The notes beneath the pieces were generated by a model, which saw only the letters and a program-made list of their open reading frames with translations, did no database searches and had not been told where the DNA came from. The position numbers and the translations under genes are program-made. This document shows positions 43,801 through 52,574 of a stretch of DNA of 64,000 nt, one piece after another. The DNA is from Desulfovibrio sp. G11. GTDB lineage: Bacteria > Desulfobacterota > Desulfovibrionia > Desulfovibrionales > Desulfovibrionaceae. The stretch lies in contig NZ_LT984798.1 in NCBI RefSeq assembly GCF_900243745.1, forward strand, positions 1,978,501-2,042,500, given 5' to 3'. Numbering within the stretch: position 1 is the first letter of the stretch; every line of letters begins with the position of its first letter.

Positions 43801-44025
43801 CGTGCTTACGGCCAGTGCGGGAACGGGAAAAAGAGCCACATTGACGGCGTCTACGGTGATATGCAGGCCGGTGCGGGCGCTCAGTTCCTTGATAAAATGC
43901 TCGGCAAGGGCCTGGGGGTTGCGCTGCAACAGGTAAAAGGCCCCCGCCGTCAACGCCGACAGCAGGAGAAAAAGCGCCAGAAATATGCGCGCGAAAAGGC
44001 GTAGGCGACGGGCATTCAGAAACAT
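40813..44025 (-). CDS. AsmA-like envelope protein
   Basis: 1070 residues from the ATG at 44025. One N-terminal membrane anchor (LFARIFLALFLLLSALTAGAFYLL) is followed by the AsmA-type start NPQALAEHFIKELSARTGLHITVDAV, a very long beta-strand-rich periplasmic region, and the AsmA_2-type C-terminus (SITGQFYGAPIISKGTITF...LDCNFNVSMKNVPDFPLRLYGSLDNTKTSIGAG). AsmA/TamB/YhdP-type proteins are thought to be bridges moving phospholipid between the inner and outer membranes. The weak GAGA ribosome site is typical for a low-abundance protein. It is divergent from the glycosyltransferase, with a palindrome (44041-44062) between them. Confidence 0.9.
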   Translation of the reverse strand: MFLNARRLRLFARIFLALFLLLSALTAGAFYLLQRNPQALAEHFIKELSARTGLHITVDAVNVALFPVPALAVSTLAVTGENWQFTTAYATLRPDFAALVQGRLEPRNISLLRPRLSGAVAVSLSPDMDIKALLGSGGAQDSLLPGRCRLTVQQGDVRVQGAENSSLTIEGMQCDLEAKPGDSISGSLGWASAALVPPDGQPILLDSLYIDGKGSLKDMLAQPRLAASGVLRAPQWLPEMKFSLKLSPASVLPGSVLPGKQGLNLTADLEGSVSKDDTALPFRFMGGASWRQADPRRVDLEKLRLTFGPDDVSFNGALTINESSAPSLAGRLQLHRASLTRWLGFARNLAPGLQIALDELSDGLLVFDLDAAGLRVPHIEVTAAGSRFTGSGGVADWGKPEVALDLVSDNVNLGRAIPEAVGDLPAEPQFGHGPFTPMPGAPLMPGETGVDYNIRLAAKKVVYGSIVIDEALVVIRQGLLDAKTRLEDTLLLVEGKLYGGSVKGETILGGDKSTPYSIRLRARDVNGAALANDLKVMPVGSGRLRADVDVMSQGRELDVFLGKLRGSVTARAENGFLRPPPRISGGKKSSLAFSLLDVGLKVRTAAWDGERLGLEGQWTAALAAQGLNASTDINGRLWFSGDGADGGQMDFTNLPGSFSLRMDAERSLKPDGLHVQTSGRFSGQSSRNELSVSEAHINVLGVEAHGQASLASGKDGPFWQGKLSAYSPDIARTLRMAGMGRLSVPPSLNRIEVEARFRGTPDTLTLREIRAKTDQSVITGTLNVDWREQPALNFKLNADQINLDRYMSTAPAGKSKAGSKEWDFRFMRAFRAQGEMSVTRLTVMRFTVQNLRSRYKLENGRLTSDSITGQFYGAPIISKGTITFNKGLSFSNSLTINNFDLTEASNARGGSAALRGKGSVHSEIHASLTGPDQLPALLNGKWRVEVLNGSFQHRTPEGKLKGKPTPITASGASGSITNGVARSSDFYLKGSGLQVNGGGWIDFNSETLDCNFNVSMKNVPDFPLRLYGSLDNTKTSIGAGTLILNTLGDITKGFVDVLGGIVEGTWKLFR

Positions 44026-44040
44026 GTTGCAGTCTCGTAT

Positions 44041-44062
44041 CTTGACGCCGCAGGGCGTCAAG
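44041..44062. promoter_or_regulatory. 22-bp palindrome in divergent promoter region
   Basis: CTTGACGCC-GCAG-GGCGTCAAG, a perfect 9-bp inverted repeat that presents a TTGACG (-35-like) sequence on each strand. It lies 16 bases from the asmA-like start and 84 from the glycosyltransferase start. It could be a shared operator or a promoter pair; the -10 elements are not convincing. Confidence 0.35.
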
Positions 44063-44145
44063 GCTAGGTTTCAAACCTATTGTATCTTGGCACTGTTGGC
44101 AACTGTCGGCATGCAAAAGACTTTTTTGACAACTGCCGGGGGATC

Positions 44146-45192
44146 ATGCAAAAACTTTTGTGGCTGGGCAGCCCCTTTTTCGGTGCGGAGCTGCGCGCCT
44201 GCGGCTGGCAGGATGTGGTCCTGCACAACTTTGATGCCAGTTGCGTGTTCGGCTGGCATGATCTGGTACGCCTTGCCGGTTTTGTGCCGGATGTGCTCGT
44301 TGTGGCTGACAAAAGCCGGCCGCCATTCGTGCTCGGGGTGGAGAATTTTCCCTGTCTGACAGTTCATTACAGCGTTGACTCGCATATCCATAGCTGGCAG
44401 CCCTTTTATGCCCAGGCCTTTGATATATGCCTTGTGTCGTTGCGCGACCATCTTGCGCGTTTTTCCGGTCCTTTTTTAGAGCAGGAACGTGTGTGGTGGT
44501 CGCCGCCTTTTGCTCATGAGCGGGATCAGCCCGATGCCGATGCCCGGTATTTGTGGGACTGCCTTTTTGTCGGGACAGTTTCGCCGGAGATGCCCCTGCG
44601 CGCGGATTTTATGCGCCGCCTGGGGGAGCGGATCTCCGGCTTGCACATTGCCCGGGGCAACTACAGGCAGCTTTTCCCCCAGGGGCGCGTGCTGCTGAAT
44701 CACTGCGAGCACGAGGATCTGAATTTCAGGGTTTTTGAGGCGCTCGGTTGCGGTGGCTGCCTGGTGACGCCCCGTGTGGGGCACGGCCTGGCCGACCTTT
44801 TTGTAGACGGCGAGCATCTTGTGGGCTATGCCCCCGGCGACGTGGGGGATGCCGAGTTTCGCATCAGATTTCTGCTTGAACATCCCGATGTTGCGGCCCA
44901 CATCAGGGGGGCGGGGCTGGCCGAGGTCAATGCCCGCCATCGCGCCCGGCACAGGGCGCAGGCATTTACCGATGGCCTGTGCGATGTGTGGACGCAGGGA
45001 CACGAAGCCCTTGTGGCGCGCCGCCGGGAAAGGGCCGGGGCTGTGCTTGAAAAATCGCTCAGGCTGCTCTATCTGCACTGGGCCGAAGAATGCGCCGATG
45101 CGGCCGTTCGGCAGGCCTATCTGGCCGCAGCCGGGGGGCGTTTCGGCCTCGGCGGGGACGGCGGGCAACAGGCGGAGTGTATACGCGTCTGA
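44146..45192 (+). CDS. Glycosyltransferase (CgeB/GT1-like)
   Basis: 348 residues from the ATG at 44146. It has the fold features of bacterial 'spore protein CgeB-like' glycosyltransferases: SPFFGAELRACGWQDVVLH, VHYSVDSHIHSWQPFYAQAFDICLVSLRDHL, WDCLFVGTV, LLNHCEHEDLNFRVFEALGCGGCLVTPRVGHGLADLF (the donor-binding E7-like motif), then DVAAHIRGAGLAEV. It probably transfers a sugar from a nucleotide donor to a protein or glycan. No polysaccharide cluster adjoins. Ribosome site GGGGGA, close to the ATG. Confidence 0.82.
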   Translation: MQKLLWLGSPFFGAELRACGWQDVVLHNFDASCVFGWHDLVRLAGFVPDVLVVADKSRPPFVLGVENFPCLTVHYSVDSHIHSWQPFYAQAFDICLVSLRDHLARFSGPFLEQERVWWSPPFAHERDQPDADARYLWDCLFVGTVSPEMPLRADFMRRLGERISGLHIARGNYRQLFPQGRVLLNHCEHEDLNFRVFEALGCGGCLVTPRVGHGLADLFVDGEHLVGYAPGDVGDAEFRIRFLLEHPDVAAHIRGAGLAEVNARHRARHRAQAFTDGLCDVWTQGHEALVARRRERAGAVLEKSLRLLYLHWAEECADAAVRQAYLAAAGGRFGLGGDGGQQAECIRV

Positions 45193-45384
45193 CCCGGCCT
45201 GCGCCAGTGCATCACGCCAGCACGCTTCACACCGGACGGCAGCGGCGGAATGCGTGTCGCCCCGGGCCTGTCAAAGCGCGGCCGACCGGTGTTTGCCGGC
45301 ATTGTTCTGCTGCCGGGGCAGGCGCCCCGCAGTCTGGCTGCACCGGATCTGCGGCCCTGCGATGATGTTGTGCCGTGGCGAGGC

Positions 45385-45873
45385 TCAGCGCCTTGCGCCC
45401 TGCGGCATGTCCGGCATATCCAGAGGGTCAAAGTGCAGGTCAAGGGCCGGGTCCACGGCAGCAGCCCCGGCAGTGGGGCGGCCGGGGGCATGGGCTGCGG
45501 GCGGGTCGAAGCTCAGGTGCAGCAGCGGATCATCGGCGGTATCGGCAGCGCGGCCTTCATGCGCAGGCGTGAGCCTGGCGGCCCGCGTCTGGCCAGAAAA
45601 ATTTTCCAGCGGGTCTGTGCCATGAATTTTTTCTGTGGGTACAGCCTGCGGGCGGGACTGATCCGCCAGGGGGCGGGCGTCCGGCCCGGCGTCAGCGGGG
45701 CTGGTTCCGTCCAGATGGTCCAGGCGGGATTCCATGGCGCGCAACAGCACCCGCAACTGCGCGTGCTCGTCGCGTAACTGCGTTACCAGCCGTTCCTGGC
45801 CGCGCAGCATGTACACAAGCACGGCGAGAATGCCGAAAAAACACAAAAAGATGAAAAGCATTATGGAAAACAT
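45385..45873 (-). CDS. Small membrane-anchored protein, unknown
   Basis: 162 residues; GGAGG six bases upstream of the ATG. One N-terminal membrane helix (MFSIMLFIFLCFFGILAVLVYML), then a short coiled-coil-like stretch (GQERLVTQLRDEHAQLRVLLRAMESRLDHL) and a long Asp/Pro/Ala-rich acidic tail. The tail contains two imperfect LHxxFDP repeats (LLHLSFDP, LDLHFDP). No known family. It is probably a membrane-tethered linker. It ends 192 bases from the glycosyltransferase gene, convergent with it. Confidence 0.7.
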   Translation of the reverse strand: MFSIMLFIFLCFFGILAVLVYMLRGQERLVTQLRDEHAQLRVLLRAMESRLDHLDGTSPADAGPDARPLADQSRPQAVPTEKIHGTDPLENFSGQTRAARLTPAHEGRAADTADDPLLHLSFDPPAAHAPGRPTAGAAAVDPALDLHFDPLDMPDMPQGARR

Positions 45874-45959
45874 GAAAGGCCTCCAAAAGTACGGGCCGGG
45901 AATCCCCGGCCACGTAGGGCCGTTATATACGTTCGCCCGCGCCGGGGCAAGGAGCTTTT

Positions 45960-47390
45960 ATGGCTGCCCAACATATTGAGCCGCATCTGGTCATGGCCGA
46001 TGAGCAGGGGAATATCTATGATGATGAGCGCCTGCTCATGGTCTGCCGCCGCGGTGCGCAGTGGGGCCTGCCACGGCCGGATGAACTTATGCCCCTGCCG
46101 GAAGAAAGTGAATTCTTTCTGCTGCCGGGGCGTCAGGCCGTGGGCCTTGACCCGGACAGCGGCGAGATAGTCCAGCCCGAGGGCGAGGCCCAGCTTGCAG
46201 TGGCGGCTTTTGCCGCTCCGGCGCACACCATTTCGGCGCATCCCGCCTATACCAGCGGTCCCGGCGCGCCTTTGCTGCCCCTGTTTGCCTATGGAGCCGT
46301 GGGTTTTGCGCGAGGCCGCTTTTATGTCTGCGCGCGCAGGGTTGATGCCGATCAGCGTCAGGTTTTTAGCCGCATTCCGCGACACCGTATAGAGCAGGGC
46401 GCGCGCAGGCTGCTGCGGGACTACCCCGGCAACCGCCTTGTCCGGCATATTCTGGACAACTGCGTGGCCCGTTATGACTGCCCGGCGGCCCGCAATTTTG
46501 CCTTGGGCCGTTACGAAGCGCCCCTGCCCACCTCCCGGGCCTGCAACGCCCGCTGTGTGGGCTGTATTTCGGCCCAGGAAAAGGATTCTCCTGTGGCCGT
46601 GACCCCTCAGTGCCGGCTGGCTTTTACGCCGGATCCGAGGGAAGTGGCCGAGGTCATGCACATCCATGCCGGGCGTGAAAGCCGCGCGCCCATCTATTCT
46701 TTCGGTCAGGGGTGTGAGGGTGACCCGCTCATGAATGCGGACCTGCTGGAAGAAAGCATACGCCTCTTCCGTTCCGGCGGCGGCGCGGGAACCGTCAACT
46801 GCAACACCAACGCCTCGCGGCCGCAGGCTGTGGCCCGCCTGGCAGAAGCCGGGCTGACCAGCATGCGGGTCAGCCTTAACAGCGCCCGTCCTGTTCTGTA
46901 TGAGCGCTATTACCGCCCGGTGGACTACTGTTTGGATGATGTGAAAGAATCCATACGCGCCGCCAGAAGCCGCGGAATTTTTGTGGCCCTGAACCTGCTG
47001 TTCTTTCCCGGCATCACAGACACGGAAGAAGAGCTTGACGCCCTGGCGCGGATGGTGGGCGAAAACGGTGTGAGCATGATACAGTGGCGCAACCTCAACA
47101 TTGACCCCGAATGGTACTTCAGGCTCATGAACGGGGGCGAAGGTTCCGGCGGCGGGCGGCTTGAGTTTTCGCCCAGCATGGGGCTGACGCAGTTCATGAA
47201 GCGGTTGAAAAAGCTTTGTCCCTGGCTGCGTTACGGCTATTTTAACCCGTATGTGGGAGACAGGGCCGAACTTGAGGCGCCTGCGCCCGGTGACTGGAGC
47301 ATGCCCGCGCCCCGTGCCAAAGAAGGGGCCTTGGCACCCGGTGAAAGTGCGGACGGCAACGCGGGTAGCGCTGCAGGCGAAAATTCCTGA
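45960..47390 (+). CDS. Radical SAM protein of unknown function
   Basis: 476 residues; AAGGAG six bases before the ATG. The first roughly 185 residues are a separate domain (EPHLVMADEQGNIYDDERLLMVCRRG...PLPEESEFFLLPGRQAVGLDPDSGEIV...). The radical SAM core follows with C195-X3-C199-X2-C202 (CNARCVGC) and the family patterns SFGQGCEGDPL and VNCNTNAS. A C-terminal extension without extra cysteine clusters ends in a disordered tail. It resembles uncharacterised SPASM-free radical SAM proteins of Deltaproteobacteria. The catalytic chemistry cannot be deduced. It is followed 270 bases later by flavodoxin, a common electron donor for radical SAM enzymes. Confidence 0.87.
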   Translation: MAAQHIEPHLVMADEQGNIYDDERLLMVCRRGAQWGLPRPDELMPLPEESEFFLLPGRQAVGLDPDSGEIVQPEGEAQLAVAAFAAPAHTISAHPAYTSGPGAPLLPLFAYGAVGFARGRFYVCARRVDADQRQVFSRIPRHRIEQGARRLLRDYPGNRLVRHILDNCVARYDCPAARNFALGRYEAPLPTSRACNARCVGCISAQEKDSPVAVTPQCRLAFTPDPREVAEVMHIHAGRESRAPIYSFGQGCEGDPLMNADLLEESIRLFRSGGGAGTVNCNTNASRPQAVARLAEAGLTSMRVSLNSARPVLYERYYRPVDYCLDDVKESIRAARSRGIFVALNLLFFPGITDTEEELDALARMVGENGVSMIQWRNLNIDPEWYFRLMNGGEGSGGGRLEFSPSMGLTQFMKRLKKLCPWLRYGYFNPYVGDRAELEAPAPGDWSMPAPRAKEGALAPGESADGNAGSAAGENS

Positions 47391-47407
47391 GTGCTTTTTT
47401 TGTTTTT

Positions 47408-47423
47408 TGTGAGCGCGATCACA
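47408..47423. promoter_or_regulatory. CRP/HcpR/Rex-like operator palindrome
   Basis: TGTGAGCGCGATCACA, a perfect TGTGA-N6-TCACA inverted repeat, preceded by T. CRP/FNR-type regulators (including HcpR) and Rex recognise very similar sites in Desulfovibrio. It lies 18 bases after the radical SAM stop and 257 bases before flavodoxin, with a terminator in between, so its target gene is unclear. Confidence 0.5.
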
Positions 47424-47448
47424 GAATTGTGCACACATTTTCATATGG

Positions 47449-47482
47449 TAAAGACGCTGGCTGGCCGGCGTCTTTACTGTTT
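47449..47482 (+). terminator. Terminator of the radical SAM gene
   Basis: TAAAGACGC with GCGTCTTTA, a 10-base loop, then CTGTTTC. It is T-rich only moderately, but well placed 58 bases after the stop. Confidence 0.65.
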
Positions 47483-47579
47483 CAGGCCTTCATCTCTGCA
47501 TAGGTCGCTTGCCGTGCAGCACAAACCGGGCCGGAAGTGTGCTCCCGAGGGAAAAGTTTGTATTTTCGGCTGCATGGTC

Positions 47580-48111
<532 letters not shown>

Positions 48112-48598
48112 GCGTCGGCAGGCCTGACCGTATCGGCCGTTCGCGCGGCGATACGCGGTGGGCGGAGCCACAGGCGTCGTCAGACCCAGGCACCATCCTG
48201 CGGCGAAAAAACTTCGGATGTCCCGAAGATGGGGCCGTACGGCAGACGGCCCTTCGCAAGGCCCGGAACTTTTTTTGAGGTTCCGGGCCTTGTTCCGTAA
48301 AAAAAATATAATTCCGCGCTGGCATCGCGGCTCAAGTCATGGCAACATGAGTTCAGAGCGGATGGATTTTGTTCTTTTGCAAAGTCGCTTTCCGGTATTC
48401 CGTCACGGCATCCCGATGTGGATGGCGGGGTATGTGCCGGGCCTGCATGGCGGGCATCCGTTCCGGCAGCCGCCGGAGCATGCTCAGGGTTGAAAATGCT
48501 CCAGTCATGGCGGGGCTTGCCATGACGGCAATTGTTGTGCAAAAAGCGAAACCTTGTTGGCGCGGAGTCCGCGCCGGACAGCTTTCAACAAAAGAGAC
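48112..48598. other. Spacer between flavodoxin and galE
   Basis: 490 bases, no credible gene. It contains a 12-bp perfect stem AAGGCCCGGAAC/GTTCCGGGCCTT (48258-48291) whose loop is a T-run (TTTTTTTGAG) rather than being followed by one, and a GGCGCGGA/TCCGCGCC hairpin at 48559-48577 just before galE. Confidence 0.45.
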
Positions 48599-49591
48599 AT
48601 GCCAATGCCCATTCTGGTTTGCGGCGGAGCCGGATATATCGGCTCCCACAATGTGCGTTCCCTGTTGGCGCGCGGTGAAGAAGTCGTTGTCATAGACAAT
48701 TTTTTTACCGGTCACCGCGCTTCATTGCCTGACGGCGTTACCCTGTACGAAGGAGATATTCGCCAGGGCGAACTGCTGGACAGGATTTTTTCCGAACACC
48801 GGGTGGATGCCGTGCTGCACTTTGCCGCCAGCTCGCTGGTGGGCGAGAGCATGGAACAGCCGCTGAAATATTTTCACAACAATGTCCACGGCATGCAAAG
48901 CCTGCTTGAAGCTATGGTGCGCAACCATGTGGACAAGATCGTATTTTCCTCATCCGCGGCTGTTTACGGCGAACAGGACAATGTACCCATCAGCGAAGAT
49001 GCGGCCCTCAGCCCCACCAATCCCTATGGCGAAAGCAAGCTCATTATGGAGCGCATGATGCACTGGGTGGGCAAGGCGCACGGCATACGTTTTGTGAGCC
49101 TGCGCTACTTCAACGTGGGAGGTGCCTGGCCCGGCGGTATTATTGGTGAAGACCACAGGCCGGAAAGCCACCTCATTCCTCTCATCCTGCAGGTTCCGCT
49201 GGGCAGGCGCGAAACCGTGACCATCTTCGGCAATGACTATCCCACGCCCGACGGTACGTGTATTCGCGACTATATCGGCGTTATGGATCTGGCGGATGCA
49301 CACATGCGCGCCCTGGACTACCTACGTGCGGGCGGCGGCAGCGAGGTATGCAATCTTGGCAACGGCAAGGGTTTCAGCGTGCGCGAAATGGTCGCCGCTG
49401 CCTGCCGGGTGACAGGGCACGACATCGGCGTGACCATGGCCACCCGCCGTTATGGCGATCCGGCCCGGCTGGTGGCCTCGGCCGACCGTGCCAGAGAACT
49501 GCTGGGGTGGGAAGCCAGGGCGGGTATTGACGACATCATTGCTTCCGCCTGGGAATGGCATAAAAATCATCCTGACGGCTTTTCTGCCTGA
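48599..49591 (+). CDS. galE: UDP-glucose 4-epimerase
   Basis: 330 residues. NAD-binding VCGGAGYIGSHNVR at the N-terminus, VVVIDNFFTGHR, VDAVLHFAASSLVGESMEQPLKYF, SSSAAVYG with the catalytic serine/threonine region, the YGESK (YxxxK) pair and SLRYFNVGGAWP. It interconverts UDP-glucose and UDP-galactose for surface glycan synthesis. ATG 48599 or the in-frame ATG 48605 (AAGAGA about 7 bases upstream) may be the start. It stands alone. Confidence 0.95.
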   Translation: MPMPILVCGGAGYIGSHNVRSLLARGEEVVVIDNFFTGHRASLPDGVTLYEGDIRQGELLDRIFSEHRVDAVLHFAASSLVGESMEQPLKYFHNNVHGMQSLLEAMVRNHVDKIVFSSSAAVYGEQDNVPISEDAALSPTNPYGESKLIMERMMHWVGKAHGIRFVSLRYFNVGGAWPGGIIGEDHRPESHLIPLILQVPLGRRETVTIFGNDYPTPDGTCIRDYIGVMDLADAHMRALDYLRAGGGSEVCNLGNGKGFSVREMVAAACRVTGHDIGVTMATRRYGDPARLVASADRARELLGWEARAGIDDIIASAWEWHKNHPDGFSA

Positions 49592-49965
49592 GGCCTGCGC
49601 GGCCTTGCATAAAAACGGCAACATTGCGCCTGCTCCGTTTTTTCGGGGTGGGCGCACTGTTTTTGCCTCCGTTTGTCTCCGCGCCGCGCAGTCCGGTACT
49701 GAACGGGCTTTGATCCGCTGCTGCCCGGAGTGGAGGACCAGCAGGCCGTCCGGCGCGATGGCATCACCATGCAGCTTTGAGTGGCAGGTGAGCTTGAGCA
49801 ATGTATGCGTGGGGGAATGCCCGCCCGCGCTGCCGGCGGGGTTACTTCGCCAGAACAATTGTAAAGAGTGTCGCCCGCACGGCCCGGCCTGCATGCTGTC
49901 GGATGCGGTAAGGCATTGACCGTAAACGCAGAGGCCTTATTTATAGAAAGAACTGAGAGGCAATT
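49592..49965. other. Spacer upstream of msrBA
   Basis: 370 bases without a credible gene or terminator. It presumably contains the promoter of the methionine sulfoxide reductase gene; nothing clear was seen. Confidence 0.4.
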
Positions 49966-51021
49966 ATGCGCCAACGTGTCTTTTTTCTGATTCTGACCGC
50001 ATGGCTGCTCTGCGGCGCTTTTGTCCCGGCCGCAGCGGATTGCGCCGCTGCCGGGCCAGTTGATGCAGCTTTACCGGAGACTGCCATGAAACCATCTTTT
50101 CCCATGCCGCCCCTTTCCGGACCGGAAGCGGACATTATTTTGCGTAAAGCCACGGAAGCCCCGTATTCCGGGCAATATACCAACAAACGCGAAGCCGGGA
50201 CCTATGTGTGCCGCCAGTGCGGCACGCCTCTTTACAGCTCGCGCGACAAGTTTGAATCCGGCTGCGGCTGGCCCAGCTTTGACGACGAACTGCCCGGTGC
50301 GGTGCGCCGCCAGCCCGATGCGGACGGCAGAAGGGTGGAAATTGTCTGTGCAAACTGCGGCGGGCATCTGGGGCATGTTTTTGCGGGCGAGGGTTTCACC
50401 GCCAAGAATACCCGGCATTGCGTCAACTCGCTGTCCATGTCCTTTTATCCGGCAGGCAGCCCGGAAGAGGCGCAGGCGCTGGCCCGGTCCGCCCCGCAGG
50501 GTTGTACGGCCACCGCCATCGTGGCCGGAGGATGTTTTTGGGGAGTGGAAGATGCTTTCAGAAAGATGCCGGGCGTATGCGCCGCTGTTTCCGGCTATAC
50601 CGGAGGCCGTACGCCGGACCCGACCTATGAGGCCGTGTGCGGCGGCAATACCGGACACGCCGAGGCAGTGCGCGTGAGCTTTGACCCGTCTGTGGTCAGC
50701 TACGAGCAGATTTTGCGCCGTTTTTTTGAAATCCACGATCCCACGCAGCTTGATCGCCAGGGACCGGACGTGGGCGATCAGTACCGCTCGGCTGTATTTT
50801 TTCTTGATGCGGAGCAGGAAGCCGTGGCGCGCAGCCTTATGAGCCGCCTGCGCGAACTGGGATACGATGTGGTGACACGGCTTGAACCGGCCGGGCCGTT
50901 TTACATGGCCGAAGAGTATCATCAGCGTTTTGCAGAACGCACGGGGCGGGGACGCTGCCACATGCCCGTACCGCGCTTTGACATACCCGCCGGGGGCGGC
51001 GGTGGCGCGTTGCGGAAGTGA
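49966..51021 (+). CDS. msrBA: Exported fused methionine sulfoxide reductase MsrB-MsrA
   Basis: 351 residues. Signal peptide [24 protein letters not shown]. The MsrB domain comes first (about 45-165): zinc cysteines in CRQCG and [19 protein letters not shown], catalytic cysteine in [11 protein letters not shown]. The MsrA domain (about 175-340) has its catalytic cysteine in [11 protein letters not shown] and the YxxEEYHQRF segment. It repairs both R- and S-methionine sulfoxide, here in the periplasm. The B-then-A order with export is less common than the A-then-B PilB/MsrAB type. GAGAGG ribosome site. A perfect 13-bp hairpin follows. Confidence 0.95.
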   Translation: MRQRVFFLILTAWLLCGAFVPAAADCAAAGPVDAALPETAMKPSFPMPPLSGPEADIILRKATEAPYSGQYTNKREAGTYVCRQCGTPLYSSRDKFESGCGWPSFDDELPGAVRRQPDADGRRVEIVCANCGGHLGHVFAGEGFTAKNTRHCVNSLSMSFYPAGSPEEAQALARSAPQGCTATAIVAGGCFWGVEDAFRKMPGVCAAVSGYTGGRTPDPTYEAVCGGNTGHAEAVRVSFDPSVVSYEQILRRFFEIHDPTQLDRQGPDVGDQYRSAVFFLDAEQEAVARSLMSRLRELGYDVVTRLEPAGPFYMAEEYHQRFAERTGRGRCHMPVPRFDIPAGGGGGALRK

Positions 51022-51027
51022 AAACAG

Positions 51028-51056
51028 TACGGCGGGCCGCAGTGCGGCCCGCCGTA
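51028..51056 (+). terminator. Hairpin after msrBA
   Basis: TACGGCGGGCCGC-AGT-GCGGCCCGCCGTA, a perfect 13-bp stem 6 bases after the stop, with no T-run. Possible terminator or mRNA 3'-end stabiliser. Confidence 0.55.
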
Positions 51057-51222
51057 TATCTGAACAGAGCTGTTGCCAGGGGATTCTTACAGTGCGCTGG
51101 CGGCTGCGGGGGAGAGGCGCACTCTACCGGTGCTGTGATGTGCCGTGGCGAGCGATGTAAAAAATTCTGAAAACATGCTCTCATACAGGACATGATCCGG
51201 GCAGCCCCGAAATGGGATTGCC

Positions 51223-52308
51223 CTATTTTTTCAGCTTCAGGTTGGGCGGCACAAGCTTGATGTATTTGTCTGTGGCGTAGCTGGCCGTACCGGCGTACAT
51301 CGCCTCGTCCTTGCCCAGATGACCCAGGTCGGCGAAGAAACGGGCAATGGCTTCCAGCTTTTTCTGCACTTCACTGCGCCCGGTAGCGGTGTCGAAATCT
51401 GCCTGCTGCTCGGCCAGGTTGAAGACCTTGTGGCTTTTCATGTCGCGCAGCATAAGCTCATCGTCAAAGTCTTTTCCGGCCCACTCCAGGTAAAAACGTC
51501 GATAATCCTGAAGAAAGCTTTCAGGATTTTTGCTCTGGTACTCGTCAACGGCCCTGAAGTAGACTGTAAGGAATTTAACAGTGATTTCAGGGTGTTCATT
51601 GGCATATGCCGTGTCGGCCACAATATAGGTGGGGCTGTCCCTGCCGCAGTCCTTCAGGGTTGCGGCAAGAGCGCCGCCCTTGTTCAGGGCCAGATACAGC
51701 TGCGGTGCCCACAGGGCCACGCCGTCGCCGATATGGTTTTCAAAACTGGCGACCACAAGGCCCTGCATCATGTCGCGTATGATGACGTCGCTGTCCTGAA
51801 GGCCCAGTACGCGCAGCCAGGACGAAAGCGCATAGTGCGCGGAGCTGAGGTCTGAAACCAGAAAGGTTTTACCGCGCACGGTATCCGGGCTGCCGAGAAC
51901 TTCGGGGTATTCCTTGTTCCAGCCCCTGACGGCCGCTATGGGGCTGTTGGCATGCACCACAACGCCGTTGGCTGCGGATTCGTCCACACCTGTGGCAATG
52001 GCCACGACATTATTGTGCAGGTTGCCCATTACAGCCGGGACTGTTCCCATACCGGCGTAGACCCATGCCCCTGTGGGCTGGGCATCAAGTATTTCTTCAC
52101 CGGAATCGTACTGTCTGATTTCTATGTCCAGCCCGGCTTCTTTGTCCCACCCCTTATCTTTGGCATACCAGATAAGAAATGTTTCAAATTCGTCCATCCA
52201 GGCAGTGGGCACGCGCACCAGGCGCGAGGCTGCGGCTCCGGATGCCGCCAGATGCAGCAGCATGAGCACTGCGACAGCCAGAGAAATGTATTTTTTTATA
52301 TTACGCAT
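51223..52308 (-). CDS. NMT1/TauA-like periplasmic solute-binding protein
   Basis: 361 residues. Signal peptide MRNIKKYISLAVAVLMLLHLAASGAAAS; mature part RLVRVPTAWMDEFETFLIWYAKDKGWDKEAGLDIEIRQYDSGEEIL, then AGMGTVPAVMGNL, SPDTVRGKTFLVSDLSSAHYAL and ITVKFLTVYFRAVDEY. This is the layout of SsuA/TauA/NMT1 binding proteins for sulfonates, nitrate or thiamine-like ligands. AGGAGAAGAGG precedes the ATG. No permease or ATPase gene lies in the window, so it is an orphan binding protein. The ligand is unknown. Confidence 0.85.
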   Translation of the reverse strand: MRNIKKYISLAVAVLMLLHLAASGAAASRLVRVPTAWMDEFETFLIWYAKDKGWDKEAGLDIEIRQYDSGEEILDAQPTGAWVYAGMGTVPAVMGNLHNNVVAIATGVDESAANGVVVHANSPIAAVRGWNKEYPEVLGSPDTVRGKTFLVSDLSSAHYALSSWLRVLGLQDSDVIIRDMMQGLVVASFENHIGDGVALWAPQLYLALNKGGALAATLKDCGRDSPTYIVADTAYANEHPEITVKFLTVYFRAVDEYQSKNPESFLQDYRRFYLEWAGKDFDDELMLRDMKSHKVFNLAEQQADFDTATGRSEVQKKLEAIARFFADLGHLGKDEAMYAGTASYATDKYIKLVPPNLKLKK

Positions 52309-52574
52309 GCCTCTTCTCCTGAAGTCCGAAGGGGGCGGGAAGCAGAAACGGTGTTACGGCCCGGCCTGTGGATGCCGCCCGGGGTGGGCGGTCCATAGGT
52401 TTTGAATATGTTTATCTGTTTTTTATCCCTTCGGCAATGTAAAAACCGATAGATGGGCATGGCCTGGCCGTCTGCCGCGCATGGCTGCCGTCTGTGCCGG
52501 GTACGCACACTCCGCAGCCCGACCACGCTGGAGCCTGTGTCCGTTGCATGCGCATGCTGGGCTGCCGCAAGCGG

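Noticed and set aside
48158..48715. Frames on both strands between flavodoxin and galE
   Set aside because: No ribosome sites and they run into galE antisense; no protein-like features.
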